Below are positions 25,435 to 37,095 of a stretch of DNA of 64,000 nt, in pieces. Under the pieces are notes generated by a model. That model was given only the letters and a program-made list of their open reading frames with translations, searched no databases and was not told the DNA's origin. The position numbers and the translations under genes are program-made. Position 1 is the stretch's first letter. Every line of letters begins with the position of its first letter. Origin of the DNA: Spizellomyces punctatus DAOM BR117 (Eukaryota > Chytridiomycota > Chytridiomycetes > Spizellomycetales > Spizellomycetaceae); contig NW_015971539.1 of the NCBI RefSeq assembly GCF_000182565.1, positions 307,667 to 371,666 of the forward strand. The letters are read 5' to 3'.

Positions 25435-26351
25435 CTATACGCCAGTTGACGGTGGAGCGTCATATGCTTCCAACCAGCCCAAAGCGACGAACCAATCGTA
25501 TAATTTTCCAGTCTTGTTAACGTCCACTCTACACCATTTCTGAGCATCTCGTTTTTTAAAAGGCCCTCGCTCTGCTTTGGCGGTAAGAAGGGTTTCCTTT
25601 ATTTTCAGGTAGGTCTCTGGTAGAAGACGGAGTGTCGAACACGTGTGAAGTTCTTCGGGGGTGAGATGGCTATAATAAGGTGTTGCTGGGGTTATGAGAA
25701 GCGGTTCACCTGACAGCAATACAAGCACATGTTAATTATCTGTTTGTGAGAATAGAAAGATCCTTGTGAGCAAATACCTTTGGTCCACGTAATAACTGGA
25801 GCACCTTGGGTTGTGCCGGTTGTCTTTGGCATAAGCGCCATATCATCTGGTGAGAATCCCTCCGCAAAACGATTGGTCATGGGTTTTCTTCCGCCCCGTC
25901 CTCGCCGTCTAGGCCTTCCCACTTTCCTTCCAAAAGTCTCATCCTCACTGTCGCCATAAGCAACCCGCTTCCGCTTCCACGCCCAGAGCGCCTTTCGTCG
26001 TGCTTCGCGGTCAAATAGGAGTTGTGCGGGTTCCAAACGGTAGGCGGTGTACACGTCCAGCTTGATGATGCCCAATTCGCGCTTTTGGTCGCTGGTCAGT
26101 GAAGAGGGGAGGGAACGGTGGGGTACAGGAATCTTGCGGCAATTGTGGGACGCGGGGGAATTGACTACAGTTTTATGAGATGCGGCACAGGAGCATTGGG
26201 AGGTTGTAATGGTGGTGGATGGGCTACTCGTATGCACTTCGGACACGGGGGGAGAAGGAAAGGAAGGAGTCGGTGTTCCCAGTGTTTTGGAACATTCATC
26301 CGAAGGAGTAAGCGCTGAATGGTCCATCAATTCAGATGATACCGCCGACAT
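25435..26351 (-). CDS. SWIRM-domain protein with AT-hook (Fun19/Laf2-like)
   Basis: Exons 25778-26351 and 25435-25709 join in phase (ATG at 26351) to 282 residues. The C-terminal exon is a SWIRM domain: YYSHLTPEELHTCSTLRLLP, then YLKIKETLLTAKAERG, then KLYDWFVALGWLEAYD. This helical fold is found in chromatin complexes (SWI3, RSC8, MOIRA, LSD1) and in small fungal proteins such as Fun19/Laf2. The middle has the conserved lead-in DVYTAYRLEPAQLLFDREAR, a basic WKRKRVAYGDSEDE stretch and a GRPRRRGRGGRK AT-hook for the DNA minor groove. The N-terminus is Ser/Thr/Pro-rich. Likely a nuclear chromatin-associated protein. The partner complex (for example Rpd3L/Clr6, as for Laf2) is known only from other fungi. 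Confidence 0.85.
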
Positions 26352-29157
26352 CGCTTTCTGACAGGGGTAAAAAATGAGGTGAGAAGGTGTTCAAACCAAG
26401 CTTCCAAGCGTAATACGATCCGCAGTCTTTCAAGGCATGGTTTCGTAAAAAGGATCCTTCCGACGGATTAGTAAGCAACAGCTCAAGCCTCCATCATGTG
26501 GGCATCCACACCGACATGTCTCATCGGAATCGTTCAGCCCAATGATCTTGTGTGGTGGTGAATACTTACTACGAGCTTGCACTGCTAAAGACACTGGTAC
26601 CCGATGGGCGGGAAGCTCTCAGGGCCCCACGTAATATACCCTTCCGCTCCCTCTCACGCCAGACAGAAAATAGTAACATGTCATTTGGTCGGACATCTAA
26701 AAATATAGCACGCGGGATAAGGAATGGCCGAGCTCAAGCCGCAGTTGACAATTATCCCAAACGTCAAACGTATCCAGCTTGTCACTAAAAATACGTTAGC
26801 GATGGGATCCAGTCCTTGGATCTTGTTTGAAGCGGCAATGCGCCATAAACCACTATCCATTGGTAAATCAAATTAACAAAACCTAAAGTCCAATGAATTT
26901 CCGACTCTCCACAGCCCCAAACCATTCACACTGTGTATCTACACGACATCTATTCGATTCAGAAATAGCAACAGTCAATATTTCTGATAAAGGTCCCGAG
27001 GATCCACTCACCCATCCTAATCCAGCGGTCGTGACGATCCTGAAGTGCCCCCGTCCAGCCCCATAGTTCATGCATGCCCATGACCCTCCCCTCGTGCGTC
27101 GAAACCTATCTATACCTTTATGGGCATGGGCAAACAGTCCTGAAAGGCGCGTGGAATTTAAAGAAGATAACGTCGCAAGACATATTATTTTCTTAGAATA
27201 TGGACGCCTCAACAGGGTTGCCGCTCGCCAGACATTCCTGGAAATGTCTTTGAGGAATACACTCTGAACAGTTCAGTTGATACAGAAGCGCGCGAACCGA
27301 AGCTGACGAGGATGAATTAGGTAAACGGTGGTTAGCGCCTTCTGTCGACACAAGGTAGAAGGCGTTTACTCATAAACTGCTAGCGACAAAAATGCTTCCC
27401 TAGTTGGTTCACAGCTACGGCATGGGTGGAACAGTAGCAATGTCCAACTAAACATAGCTACTCAGTTTTGCCCTTCTTAGTCCGATAGACCTCATCGTGA
27501 ATTGGTGAGAAGGATCAGCGTTGTAGTATCTACATGACGGTTTTTTGGAATAGCGCTTTTCCTCAAAGTGAAAACATTGGTAAGATGAGGTTTTGTCGTT
27601 GGATTCGTGCTTCACCATGGCCTGCATGATACGCATCATAATAATCCATCGGTTTGCATTGACTATCGTCAAAGCTTGAGTTTTCTTCAAACTTCTATTT
27701 ATTGGGAAGACCCTGGATTTTGTGATCGTGAACCTACTCTTCCTTTATATTGTAAGCATGTGTAGAATTTTGTCCCCGGCAATGTTCAAGGAGCTGTTCT
27801 TAATCTTTCTCATGCATAATTATCCATGCTTCGATTGCATAGTATTCACATGTGCATAGTAGGTTTTCGTATGTACCTCATTGAAGTCTCAATGGAACCA
27901 TCATAAGCTTTTCGACGCATCCATGCGACTCCTCCATATCTGCAGTGATATTTCTTCCCTTTCATTGATTCTCAGCCTACTGACTGCATCATGACATCGA
28001 GGAGATTGGATTAATTTGAAGAATGATCTTTTCCGGATCGCGGAGAACGTAGTCTTTCACAAAAAAAAGCCGCATTACTTGCCTAATACTGACTTTTGTC
28101 TGCATGAGGCGGGGGCTTGAAGACAAGATTCTCATCTTAAATTAGGACTTGAGAAAGATCAAGCTTTATGGTTTTGTATGACTGGATTGGTTTTTCTCAT
28201 AACTACATGTTTCTAATGTTCCAAGTAAAACTATGAACTATCAAAATGCATGAAATACACATTACGTTCACCTTGATTCATGCATATTTTTGGGAAAACC
28301 ATCTTGCGGTTAATGAAGTATGATGAGTAATGGAATCCAATAACACGATGTCAACCTGACTTTAACCTCTAATTATTGGACAACCAAGATAATTAACCGA
28401 AACGCTACTTGACAAGACTGTAACCCTAATACCGTTGAGTTAATCATACAGAATCATGGAGTTATTCAAGTTTATATCTTGTGATACTGGTCAAGCAAAC
28501 TGACTATTGCACTTGATTGTACAGCAGTTTCATGTCCCTGCAGCCTTCATTCCTCAATGTTGTTATGTGAGTCTCCTGTTAAGACCCACCAGGCACTCTT
28601 TAGATAAATGAAAGCAGCGGTCAGTGGGGTAACCACAGAATCATTACTGTAAAAGGCTAGGTGAAGCCAAAGAAGAGGGTGACGTGTGTGGTGTCTAAGT
28701 GCAGTAAACTATCACTCGCCACCATGATGATGCTGCTCTGATTGTCGCACCGTTCAAAACGGATCGGCAAATGATCGGCAATCATCAGCCATCGGCTTGA
28801 GGTTGCTCCTATGGTGCCCGGCACAGGGAATCCTTCTCTCCTGCGTATGGCGACGACGACAATGGCGAGGGGAGTCAGCTCGTTGACATCCAGACGAGAC
28901 CAGAAACCAAACAAAGGGAACAGTCCACAACTCAAATGATCGGCGATGGGATAAAATCCCAGAATGAATTGGTGACACCCAAAACGAAACCCAAGCGTTC
29001 CAATTACAGTTCTCACAGACACCCAACAGGTACCGAGGGGCTGGAACTGCGTCATTTGTAGACCGACCTCACACCATGTCACAAGCCACTGGATAAGCAA
29101 AGAGAGTGACTGCACACGTATTTAAGTTAATAGATAGATACAGAGACTATAGAGGCT
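26352..29157. other. Gene-poor, AT-richer region
   Basis: About 2.8 kb between the SWIRM start and the DHX34 3' end. By eye it is richer in A/T than its neighbours, especially 27.7-28.6 kb. It has no frame with conserved content. A 152-codon frame at 28,657-29,115 (-) begins at GTG, lacks conservation and is not called. A perfect inverted repeat is listed separately. No tRNA, snRNA or transposon ends were seen. Confidence 0.5.
27338..27367. repeat. Inverted repeat, 8-9 bp arms
   Basis: CGCCTTCT is followed 13 nt later by AGAAGGCG, giving a perfect stem in either strand. It stands alone in a noncoding stretch. Function unknown. Confidence 0.5.
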
Positions 29158-32100
29158 TCAGCCTGGACAATTTCTGCGATGTCGGAGTGTTTCAACTGGG
29201 GTAAATAAAAATGTCCTCCCGCATTTGCTACATTCAAACGTCTTGCGTGCGGCATCTTGTGCAGACTGTGATGATGGTTCCTCGGTGGTTTTCTCGGCCA
29301 TGTCAACACTAGGCTCCACTGGGAGTTCTTTTGCGTGATCACTTGCTGGTTCGGGGTGCTCTGTCTGCATGTCATCCACTACCTCCTCATACAGAAGCTT
29401 TCGCATTTTCCTTGTAACGATTTTGGGGTTGGCTGCAAAGTACCGAAGATACGGTGTAACTTGAACCGACGCCTGCTTGAGAGTCTCTGGCGTGTATGAA
29501 TCGTATCCAAACTATAATGGACGACATCAGGAGAATTCCATTATTTAATGAGCATAACGGATACACACCATTTGTGAGACTTCTTGCATCTTTAAACGCT
29601 CTGCAGTGAAGGACACATCCAGATCCAAGAAATCTCCCAGTTGTGCTATAAATGTCCAAAAACTGGTGAGTTGGGATGGGCATAGGGAACACGATCGACA
29701 ACTCGTACCAGATACATCTTCAGCGCCAATATCTGCAAAGGCCCCTATCCCGCCCAAAATTGTGCCATCCTCCCAATCTCTGCGCATGCGCTTTATTGCC
29801 GATGGCAGGAAGTCGAATTTAGCCCAATCCGTTCGTCCTCTACGACTGTGCCGTGCAGACTGTCCTGATGTTTCGTCTTCCTGTAAGGCTGAATCACCCA
29901 AGGCGGTCCCCACTACCTCTGTCGCATCTTTTGACGACAGTACTGCATTTTTAAAAAGGCGCACATTCTGGAGTAGAACGGTGCAAGTCATTATCTAGTT
30001 TCAAAACGCTCAAAGCAAGTACTCCACCCTACCTCCAGTTTTCGACCAACAATCATATCCCATGCGACGCGTAAGAAATTCGCCAACACCAAAACACGCT
30101 GTGCAACGTGCGGATCATGAAAGTTGAGATGTAGCCAGTCATCAACGACGACATGCATTGTGTCTGGGCTGATATCGACTAGCGGAAGCCATGCATGTGA
30201 GCAAGATTTTGTCATACGGTCAACAGAGCAAATTACATACTTGAACGTCCGAACAAGAGGCATGCTGAAAGTGCAGGTACTCGTAAGACGTTCATGAGGT
30301 ACGGCTTGGTTGTCTCCAATAGCTCCAAGTAGCATAACATCTCTGTTACATGGGTACGTGCATGAAGGGTGGCTAGTGTTTCCTTGCCATCTTCCGGAAC
30401 AGGTATCGTCCCTGCAAACAAGTTGTAAGGGATGACAGCGGAAAGGACAGACCACCACACTTGACTGTAGAAATCGCTGGACATTTTATATACCTTGAAC
30501 TTTGGGCTGCACCAACTCTGGTTTAGACGCAAAAATACTTGTGGGATGCATTGCCACAAATCTGGCCAAAAACGAAATCAGAATGGACATGACTACATCC
30601 TCCCCTGTAAACTATCCATACCTCTTTCCTTTAGTATGAAAAACCTGCTCGGTTGCTCTGCGTACGTGGTTCGCCTCATCTGGAACCGCTAAATGTGGGT
30701 ACAATCCTGAACAAACCACCAATTTGAGGAGATTCACATCTCTCTCGGTCAAGTTTCCAACATCTGAGCGTTGGAATAATTCACGAGCATCGTGCTTAAG
30801 AGAAAACTCTAAGGCATCGACTGACATGTCTGCGATGTCTAAACAGCATAGAACAAGTGGATTCATGTCATAATATGTCCACTACGCATAGGGATAGACG
30901 ACAGAGTGAATGTTACCATCTTCAGGTTCGTCTTGCTCTCCAGCCTCAAACCCTTCAGATTCCTCCATCCGTAGCATCTTTCGTTTTCCGGAACTCTGTA
31001 GCCGTTTCCGCCGCTCTAGCATGCGCCTCTGCTCACGTCGACGTTGATACTCTGGGTCCTGTGTACAGCTGCATCGTCAGAACGATTCATCGTAAATAGA
31101 ACCTATTGATACATACTCTCCAGTTCAACCGCCCCTTATCATCTCTGTCTTCATATTGCTTACGTTTGCGCCCAATTGCTTCCTCGCTGTCGTCCTCGCC
31201 CGCAGAAGAAGCTGACATTCGCAAGTAATCCTGCAAGACTCCTTCAAATTGCTTCTTGAGTTTCACCATTTCATATAGTCGTTGCTCTTCCACACCGTGA
31301 CGCTTGCACCAATTTCGGGAGGATTCCTTTTCATGGAGTTGTAAATTAATAAAGATTGACAAATTTGGACACTCCAAAATATATACCTCTCTCGCAGCTT
31401 TCACTCTGAGCCATTCTGAGAACACATTAAGCAGTGTAAAAGGGTCACCATGATCGGATTGAAGAGATCGTCGGTTCTGTGTCCATGGCAGATGCGGTGG
31501 GTATGATGTTGAAAACATTGAAACCCGCCATCAAACATATCGCGTGCATACCTCGAGAATATCCACCTTGTGCTCAGGGACGCGTATGAATGGTGACTGA
31601 ACACTCAATGCTGCAGCTATCACCACAATGGCATCGACAAGATCACAGATCTGCCAGGCAAAAAAGCAAAGCCATCAGCTTTCCTGAGTTTCCGCAAGTC
31701 TCTGCCCGACACGTACCGATCCCAAAATTAGCATTTTCCCTAATACCACGTCCAAGGGTAACATGGCCAATACCCTCCCCAGGGCAGTCAAGGCTTCTTT
31801 CCTGTCTAGTGCGCCCAAATCCTGCAACCGCATTATCGAAAATGATATATTGGCGTCCGCTGGTCGCTCGATGAAATCAAAATCTCGTGGATCACCGAGA
31901 CCGTATGCCAGGATTTGGAGGAGAAGTGGTTCGAGAGGCATGCGTAGAATTTCAGGCACAGGAAATTCGTTAAGGCGGTCATACTCCTTTTTAGAATAGA
32001 ATCGATAACACTACAGGAAAAATATTTCCAGATATATAGTCATTAGGGATGTATCGTTGTGCACTAATCTTTAGTACGTACTTCACCAGGCCCCGTTCTT

Positions 32101-33956
32101 CCTGCACGACCAGCCCGCTGCTTTGCGCTTGACTGACTAATCCAAAACTCTGAGAGGCGGGACAGATTTGCAGCGGGATCAAAGCCCATTTCCTTGACCT
32201 TGCCTGAAGGATATTAAACAGTATGAATTGTTGTTGAACCTGCTGAATGTATTGATTCCTTCGTGCGCACCAGAGTCAATAATAAAGCGAACACCGTCAA
32301 TGGTGACGCTGGTCTCGGCGATGTTGGTGGAGAGGATGCATTTGCGGACCCCGGCAGGAGGGACATCAAAGACCTGCTCTTTCATGTTAAGCTAGTATCT
32401 ATATTCACATTTGCCGAGCATATTCATATACCTTTTCCTGCTCAGTCACAGACAAAGAACTATGCAGCAGAAGTATAATCCACTTCCTAAACAGTGAGTA
32501 CCGCTTAATCAGTATGTGCAGCTATCGGCATAAGAACGCGTAGGGTACAAACTTTGTGTAGTTTGCATAACCTTTCAATTCATCTGCCAAGAGCGAAATC
32601 TCATTGATACCACTGACAAATATGAGCATGTCGCCTCGCTCGTGGTCCGGAACCACTTGATCGATCTTCTCCATTATTCTCAGGTATGGTGCTATTGCAC
32701 TCAGCAGTGAGAAACATGATGCACTTTCAAACTTCCTAGAAATTGGGTCTTACCAGCATCAAGTTTGGTTGGGCGAGCGGGAATGGATTGCCGTACTTCG
32801 GCTTCCATTCTTTCATTGTACAGTCTGTCATCAACCAGATTCCTGTCTTCTTCCTCTATCGGTAGATACTCAATCGTAACAGGATACATGCGTCCAGGAA
32901 CCTACTAAGCACTACAAACATTAGCTCACAATAAAGATTCGTAGAACAAACAAAACTTCATGGATCTTGCCTCGATAATTGGTGCGTTAAAGTATTCGCT
33001 GAAAAGCTTCGCATTGATTGTGGCGGACATCAGGATCACCCGAATATCCTCTCGATGCGACAGCAAGCGCTTCAGTACTCCCAGGAGGAAATCACCTGAT
33101 GCCAGAAAGGTAGATTTATATAATGGATTGATAAAGTGCCATAGTAGAGGACACTACCTGTCATATGCCGCTCGTGGACTTCATCTACTATAATCACATT
33201 ATACATGGGCAGTTGCGGGTCGCTTGCAAATTGTCTTAGGAGCACCCCCTGTTGCCATTGTTTAAATCTTTATTTCTCAATTATTTATTCTATGAGAGCA
33301 TACCTCCGTAAGAAACAAAATCTTTGTCTTCGTAGTCTTGGTGCCTTCGAATCGAACTTGATATGCAATTTCTGAGCCATACATGTTCATGCTCTCGTAG
33401 CTACAATCAACGTGAGATGCTTTTGATTATTAAAAAAGGAATTTGAGCTTAATACTTACCTAACTCGTCTAGCGAGACTGTAGCAAGCAATTCGCCTTGG
33501 CTGTGTACATGCGATACGGTCGAAACCGGCAGCTAGCAGGTACTGAGGCACCTGAGTGCTTTTACCGGCGCCCGTGTCCGCTATGGTCACAAAACTGTTA
33601 AGGACTACTCGGTGATACTCTGCATTTAGTATCGACCGCTCACCAGCAATGAGTACGACGCGGTTATCGCGCACAGTTTCCGAGATCTTTTCCTGCAGCG
33701 GTTTAATGGGCAAAGCTGCACGGTCCTTATCAAAGTAAACGTCAGGTCCAAGCGATTCAACCACACATTGCGTATATCGCTTTCACCCACGCTCTCAATT
33801 TTCGTCTTCAATTGTTCCCGTTTTCTCTCTTGGAAATCTGCAAAAAGCACCAATGCATGTCGACTATCTGCTATCTCATCACGTTTTGGTGCTTGGTGTG
33901 GGTTTCCTGATTTTATCGCAGCTACTTCATCTGCTTTGAGCTTCTTCTCCCGCATG
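29158..33956 (-). CDS. DHX34: DEAH-box RNA helicase DHX34
   Basis: ATP-dependent RNA helicase which in animals promotes nonsense-mediated decay by acting on UPF1. Many short introns are spliced. Motif I reads [20 protein letters not shown] after an intron inside AG|A. Motif Ia is [17 protein letters not shown] and motif II is [18 protein letters not shown] (DEVH as in DHX34). Motif III is [11 protein letters not shown]. The C-terminal core has [20 protein letters not shown] and [19 protein letters not shown]. The DHX34-specific C-terminus is complete: [46 protein letters not shown] and a final zinc-finger-like [22 protein letters not shown] ending at 29158. The first certain methionine is at 33956. 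The in-frame sequence extends upstream to about 34,030, so a further 5' exon may exist. A 65-nt intron lies just before [11 protein letters not shown]. Confidence 0.9.
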
Positions 33957-34008
33957 ACGGTGAATTTTAGGAAAAAATCTTTCTCGTGGCGGGATTGAAG
34001 CAATGAAT

Positions 34009-34618
34009 TTAGATATGGTAACGTGGGAACCGGATGGACAAAGAGAAGAATAAAAGATATAATATTTTATTACTTTTGACGTCAACATATAACAAGGGAA
34101 AACACACTGGACCACCAGACATCAATAGGCTCTTCCAGCCACACCAAGATCTGTCTATCCTCATACACTGTGTCCAAACGCAGGTTGAAAACGCACCTCT
34201 GAATTCATCATATTCAGGGTCTTCTCGTCGAAAGGGTGCCTCGCCCCCTCTCCCGAAAAGCACACGATCTGCTTCCCATCCCCACACTGGCGCCCCTCTC
34301 TCCCGCCGACCTCCACTTCGCAATTCAGGCTCTTCACCTGAACGCCCTTGTTCCCGTTTGTCGCGGTTCTCAATTAAGATAGCCTTTCGTGCCTCTGCGA
34401 GTGCCTCCTCTTTGCTAAGTTTTGGCTTTTCCGGTCGTTGTTGCCACCTCTAGATATGCAAGGAAAAGACGAGATCAAGATCAAAGTGAAAATGTGAGTT
34501 GTCATGTTACTGTCAAACTTACTCCACCGCGCCGCCTATCCCACTGCTCTCTTTCGGCCGCTTCCCTTTCTGTTTCCTGTCGCAATGTTCCATCAATATT
34601 GTATCGCAACTCTCCCAT
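34009..34618 (-). CDS. Unknown small charged protein
   Basis: The ATG at 34618 opens MGELRYNIDGTLRQETERE. Exons 34523-34618 and 34009-34449 join in phase (GTAAGT donor) to 178 residues. I do not recognise the family. Residues 1-110 are highly charged and probably helical (KLSKEEALAEARKAILIENR), then a Trp/Gly/Arg stretch GAPVWGWEADRVLFGRGGEA and an acidic EDPEYDEFR. After that the frame turns hydrophobic and unconserved in look, so the true end may be earlier through an undetected splice (a GTGCGT donor lies right after EFR). It sits only about 50 bp upstream of the first certain DHX34 methionine on the same strand. It could be a 5' neighbour or, less likely, part of that gene. Confidence 0.5.
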
Positions 34619-35629
34619 CGTCGCCAGCCCCCCAATTATTTGATATCCACAGTTCGTGCTCCTGAACTGAGTTCAGACGCTGTGCCACATATCACCATGG
34701 CAATGAGATGCCATCCAACCCGAACCCGAACGTCCCCATAATACCAGAGCTTAGTTGCCCGTTCCTCGTCACTCTGCAAAGGTTCGCAACTCATACGCAT
34801 AGCATCAGCTGAGGATGTGGTAATGTCTCCAATTGCTTAACAAATGGACATGAAAGTGATATATGCCGTCTCCCTCAGGCGGTCTCAGGCGGAAAGATCC
34901 ACGTCCATGGCTAAACGTAACGTGAACCTGCACTAGCAAGCCACGCCGTAAGCCACATCATGGAAGCATTTTCCATTTGTTTTTCTTTCACCGGCGCACT
35001 CCAATGAAGGTTGATAATGCAAGAGCACGGTGGGATATTGAAAAGTTGTCCATTCCCTCCAACCCTTTGACTTCAGATGGCAGGGGGTAGTCCGAGTATG
35101 CACTTTCCCAAGTGTCCAACCCAGCGTTCATGCGTTCATCCAGTACGGGATTTCGGGTGGAAATCTCCATTTCGCTTTGCCATCAAAGTATGATTGGATT
35201 TAAGTTGGCTAAATCTGCTTCTCACTTCCTTACCCGGGAAAGAAAAACCAACCCCGACAAGGCAGCGATGAACTACTTGATGTACATTTTTGGTACAGGT
35301 ACAAGATACACATTAAAATAATACGATCGGGTGGGTGGTGAGAGAACCCTATTCAAATAAAAAAACTACCAAACTCTACCAAAACCTTTCCTCCACCGCC
35401 GCCTTGTTGAAGCAACCGGCCAAGTGATATAAGAGAGAGAGAAAAATAATGTGGATGCCCCCAAATGACTGTTAGAAAATAAATTCGCAGAGGACACAAG
35501 ATACGGAAGTATCTCTCTCGGCGTGTTAGATAGGGTGATTGATTTGCAAACATTGCTCGTCCGTTTCGTGAAGGCGCAGACGGCTGCTTCGCTAAAGAAA
35601 AACTGTCCGCTATGTGTGCTGCTCTCTTC
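34619..35629. other. Intergenic region
   Basis: About 1 kb between the small charged protein and the velvet 3' end, both on the minus strand. A 60-codon ATG frame at 34,988-35,170 (-) has no splice or conservation support. Nothing else was recognised. Confidence 0.45.
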
Positions 35630-37095
35630 CTAAGACTCGTCGCGTTGAGGTGGCGGACTTCGACTAAAATTGCGGACGAGCTTGGATAAGTTTTCTTGGT
35701 TCCTTACAGAACCATACTCAAAGTGGAATAAAGGACTGCGAAACTCACTTGCGTGCTCGTATCTCCACAATGCCCTGTTCTGCAAGACGTCTGGACAATT
35801 CCGTTGACTATATCGGCGGCGTCAGCAATGCAATCAGTATGCAGAGATGTAGATAGTATTCTACCTTTAGCATTCCCGGGAACTGTTTCGGCCTGTAGGA
35901 CTCAAAGGGCAAGGATTGAACTACCGCCAGCACCGGCTTTCCTTCTACGGCATCACGGCCAACCATCTGCTTCAAGTTGCCCTCTGCTGGCCTCCTGTTC
36001 CCGTGACGAATGCAATGAGTACGAGCACCGGATTTATTGCATAGTTTGCCGCAAAAGTGCAGAGAGCATACATCATGCTGACGTTGAGGAACTCCCTCAT
36101 GGGCAACCAGAACTTACCCTAGCGAAACGTCCACAAGCTGAAACCGAAACGAGTATCGTCCAGGCAAACGAACAGACAAGTCCGGATATAAAAACATCAT
36201 TTTCCGCTTATCGTCCACATCTTTTAATGATTGAGCTATGGCCACCTGGGAACCAACTACTGCGTGCACGCTGGCATCTGCTGCGTCGTTTCCACCGCCT
36301 TGGGCGTATACGTTTTCTACCAAACTGCGATCCTCTGTGCCCTCTGGGTTCCAAAGTGATGCATGGCATACTAGGAAAGGAGCTTCTTCGCAGCTACAAA
36401 ACGCGGACAATGTGCTTAGGTGCGACACATTCTGTCGCAAAAATCGACATTATACTGTTGGCATACCTGTCTATTTCCTTGCCAGCAGCATCCAGTCTCA
36501 CCAATTCCACTACTGGCGGCTACAAGGTCAAAATATTGGGAGACGCCATGTCAGTGGATATTGGCGGGAATCACGCCAGATAAACAAGCAATCGAAATCA
36601 TACCGGATCAACGGCTCGCCGGTCTAGTCGAGCAAGGGTGAGCAATGATGCACGTGGTATAGCAGAAAACACAGCACACCTTGTGTGTGTGTGCGTGTGT
36701 GTGCGGCAAACTCTTACCTTTATTTCCAAATCCGCAACAGCGTGCACGTACTGGGTGTTGAAGGATTCTCAACTGATATGAACACACCATTCTATTAATC
36801 CGCAATATTTGAGACACACACACACACATGAGCAAAGACGACGAAGAAACCAAAAGGTTGCGCATAACACGTACGATGCGGTTGAAGGTGCATCTGATGC
36901 GGGATTTTGCTGTGACTGCGGTGGGTTTGACGCTGCCCTATCAGACGAAAGTGGTCCTCTCCCATAAGCATCAGAATTCCGCGGGCCCGGATCCCGTTGA
37001 TGCGGTCCGTCGACAACGCTGTCGATGGATAATGGATGACGCCGTCCAGATTGGGAATGAGACTTGTTTGACTGCAGATTAGATGCAGACGACAT
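35630..37095 (-). CDS. Velvet-domain transcriptional regulator (VosA/VelB type)
   Basis: Velvet proteins are fungal DNA-binding regulators coupling development, spores and secondary metabolism. Eight exons (36875-37095, 36718-36791, 36604-36623, 36467-36519, 36118-36414, 35865-35994, 35749-35807, 35630-35702) close in phase to 308 residues. The velvet domain reads SYQLRILQHPVRARCCGFGN|DRRAVDP|PPVVELVRLD, then APFLVCHASLWNPEGTEDRS, then MMFLYPDLSVRLPGRYSFRF, FESYRPKQFPGML and STELSRRLAEQGIVEIRARK. Exon 3 is only 20 nt. The N-terminus is Ser/Gln/Pro-rich and disordered. No second regulatory domain is present. A loop of about 55 residues after the ASLW strand is disordered-looking. Introns 1 and 2 carry complementary dinucleotide repeats. 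Confidence 0.9.
36682..36703 (-). repeat. (CA)n in velvet intron 2 (sense strand)
   Basis: Reads GT on the plus strand with one C interruption, hence CA in the velvet transcript. It lies about 15 nt downstream of the exon-2 donor. Confidence 0.8.
36814..36828 (-). repeat. (TG)n in velvet intron 1 (sense strand)
   Basis: Reads AC on the plus strand, hence UG in the velvet transcript. It lies about 23 nt upstream of exon 2 and is complementary to the intron-2 repeat. Confidence 0.8.

Noticed and set aside
28657-29115. 152-codon frame (-) in the gene desert
   Set aside because: Starts at GTG, has no splice partners and no recognisable domain.
33927-34009. Joining the small charged protein to DHX34 as one gene
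   Set aside because: Every AG acceptor in 34,030-34,195 leads to a stop or the wrong frame before the DHX34 sequence.
35753-36583. 276-codon plus-strand frame
   Set aside because: It runs antisense to velvet exons, which are conserved and close in phase on the minus strand.
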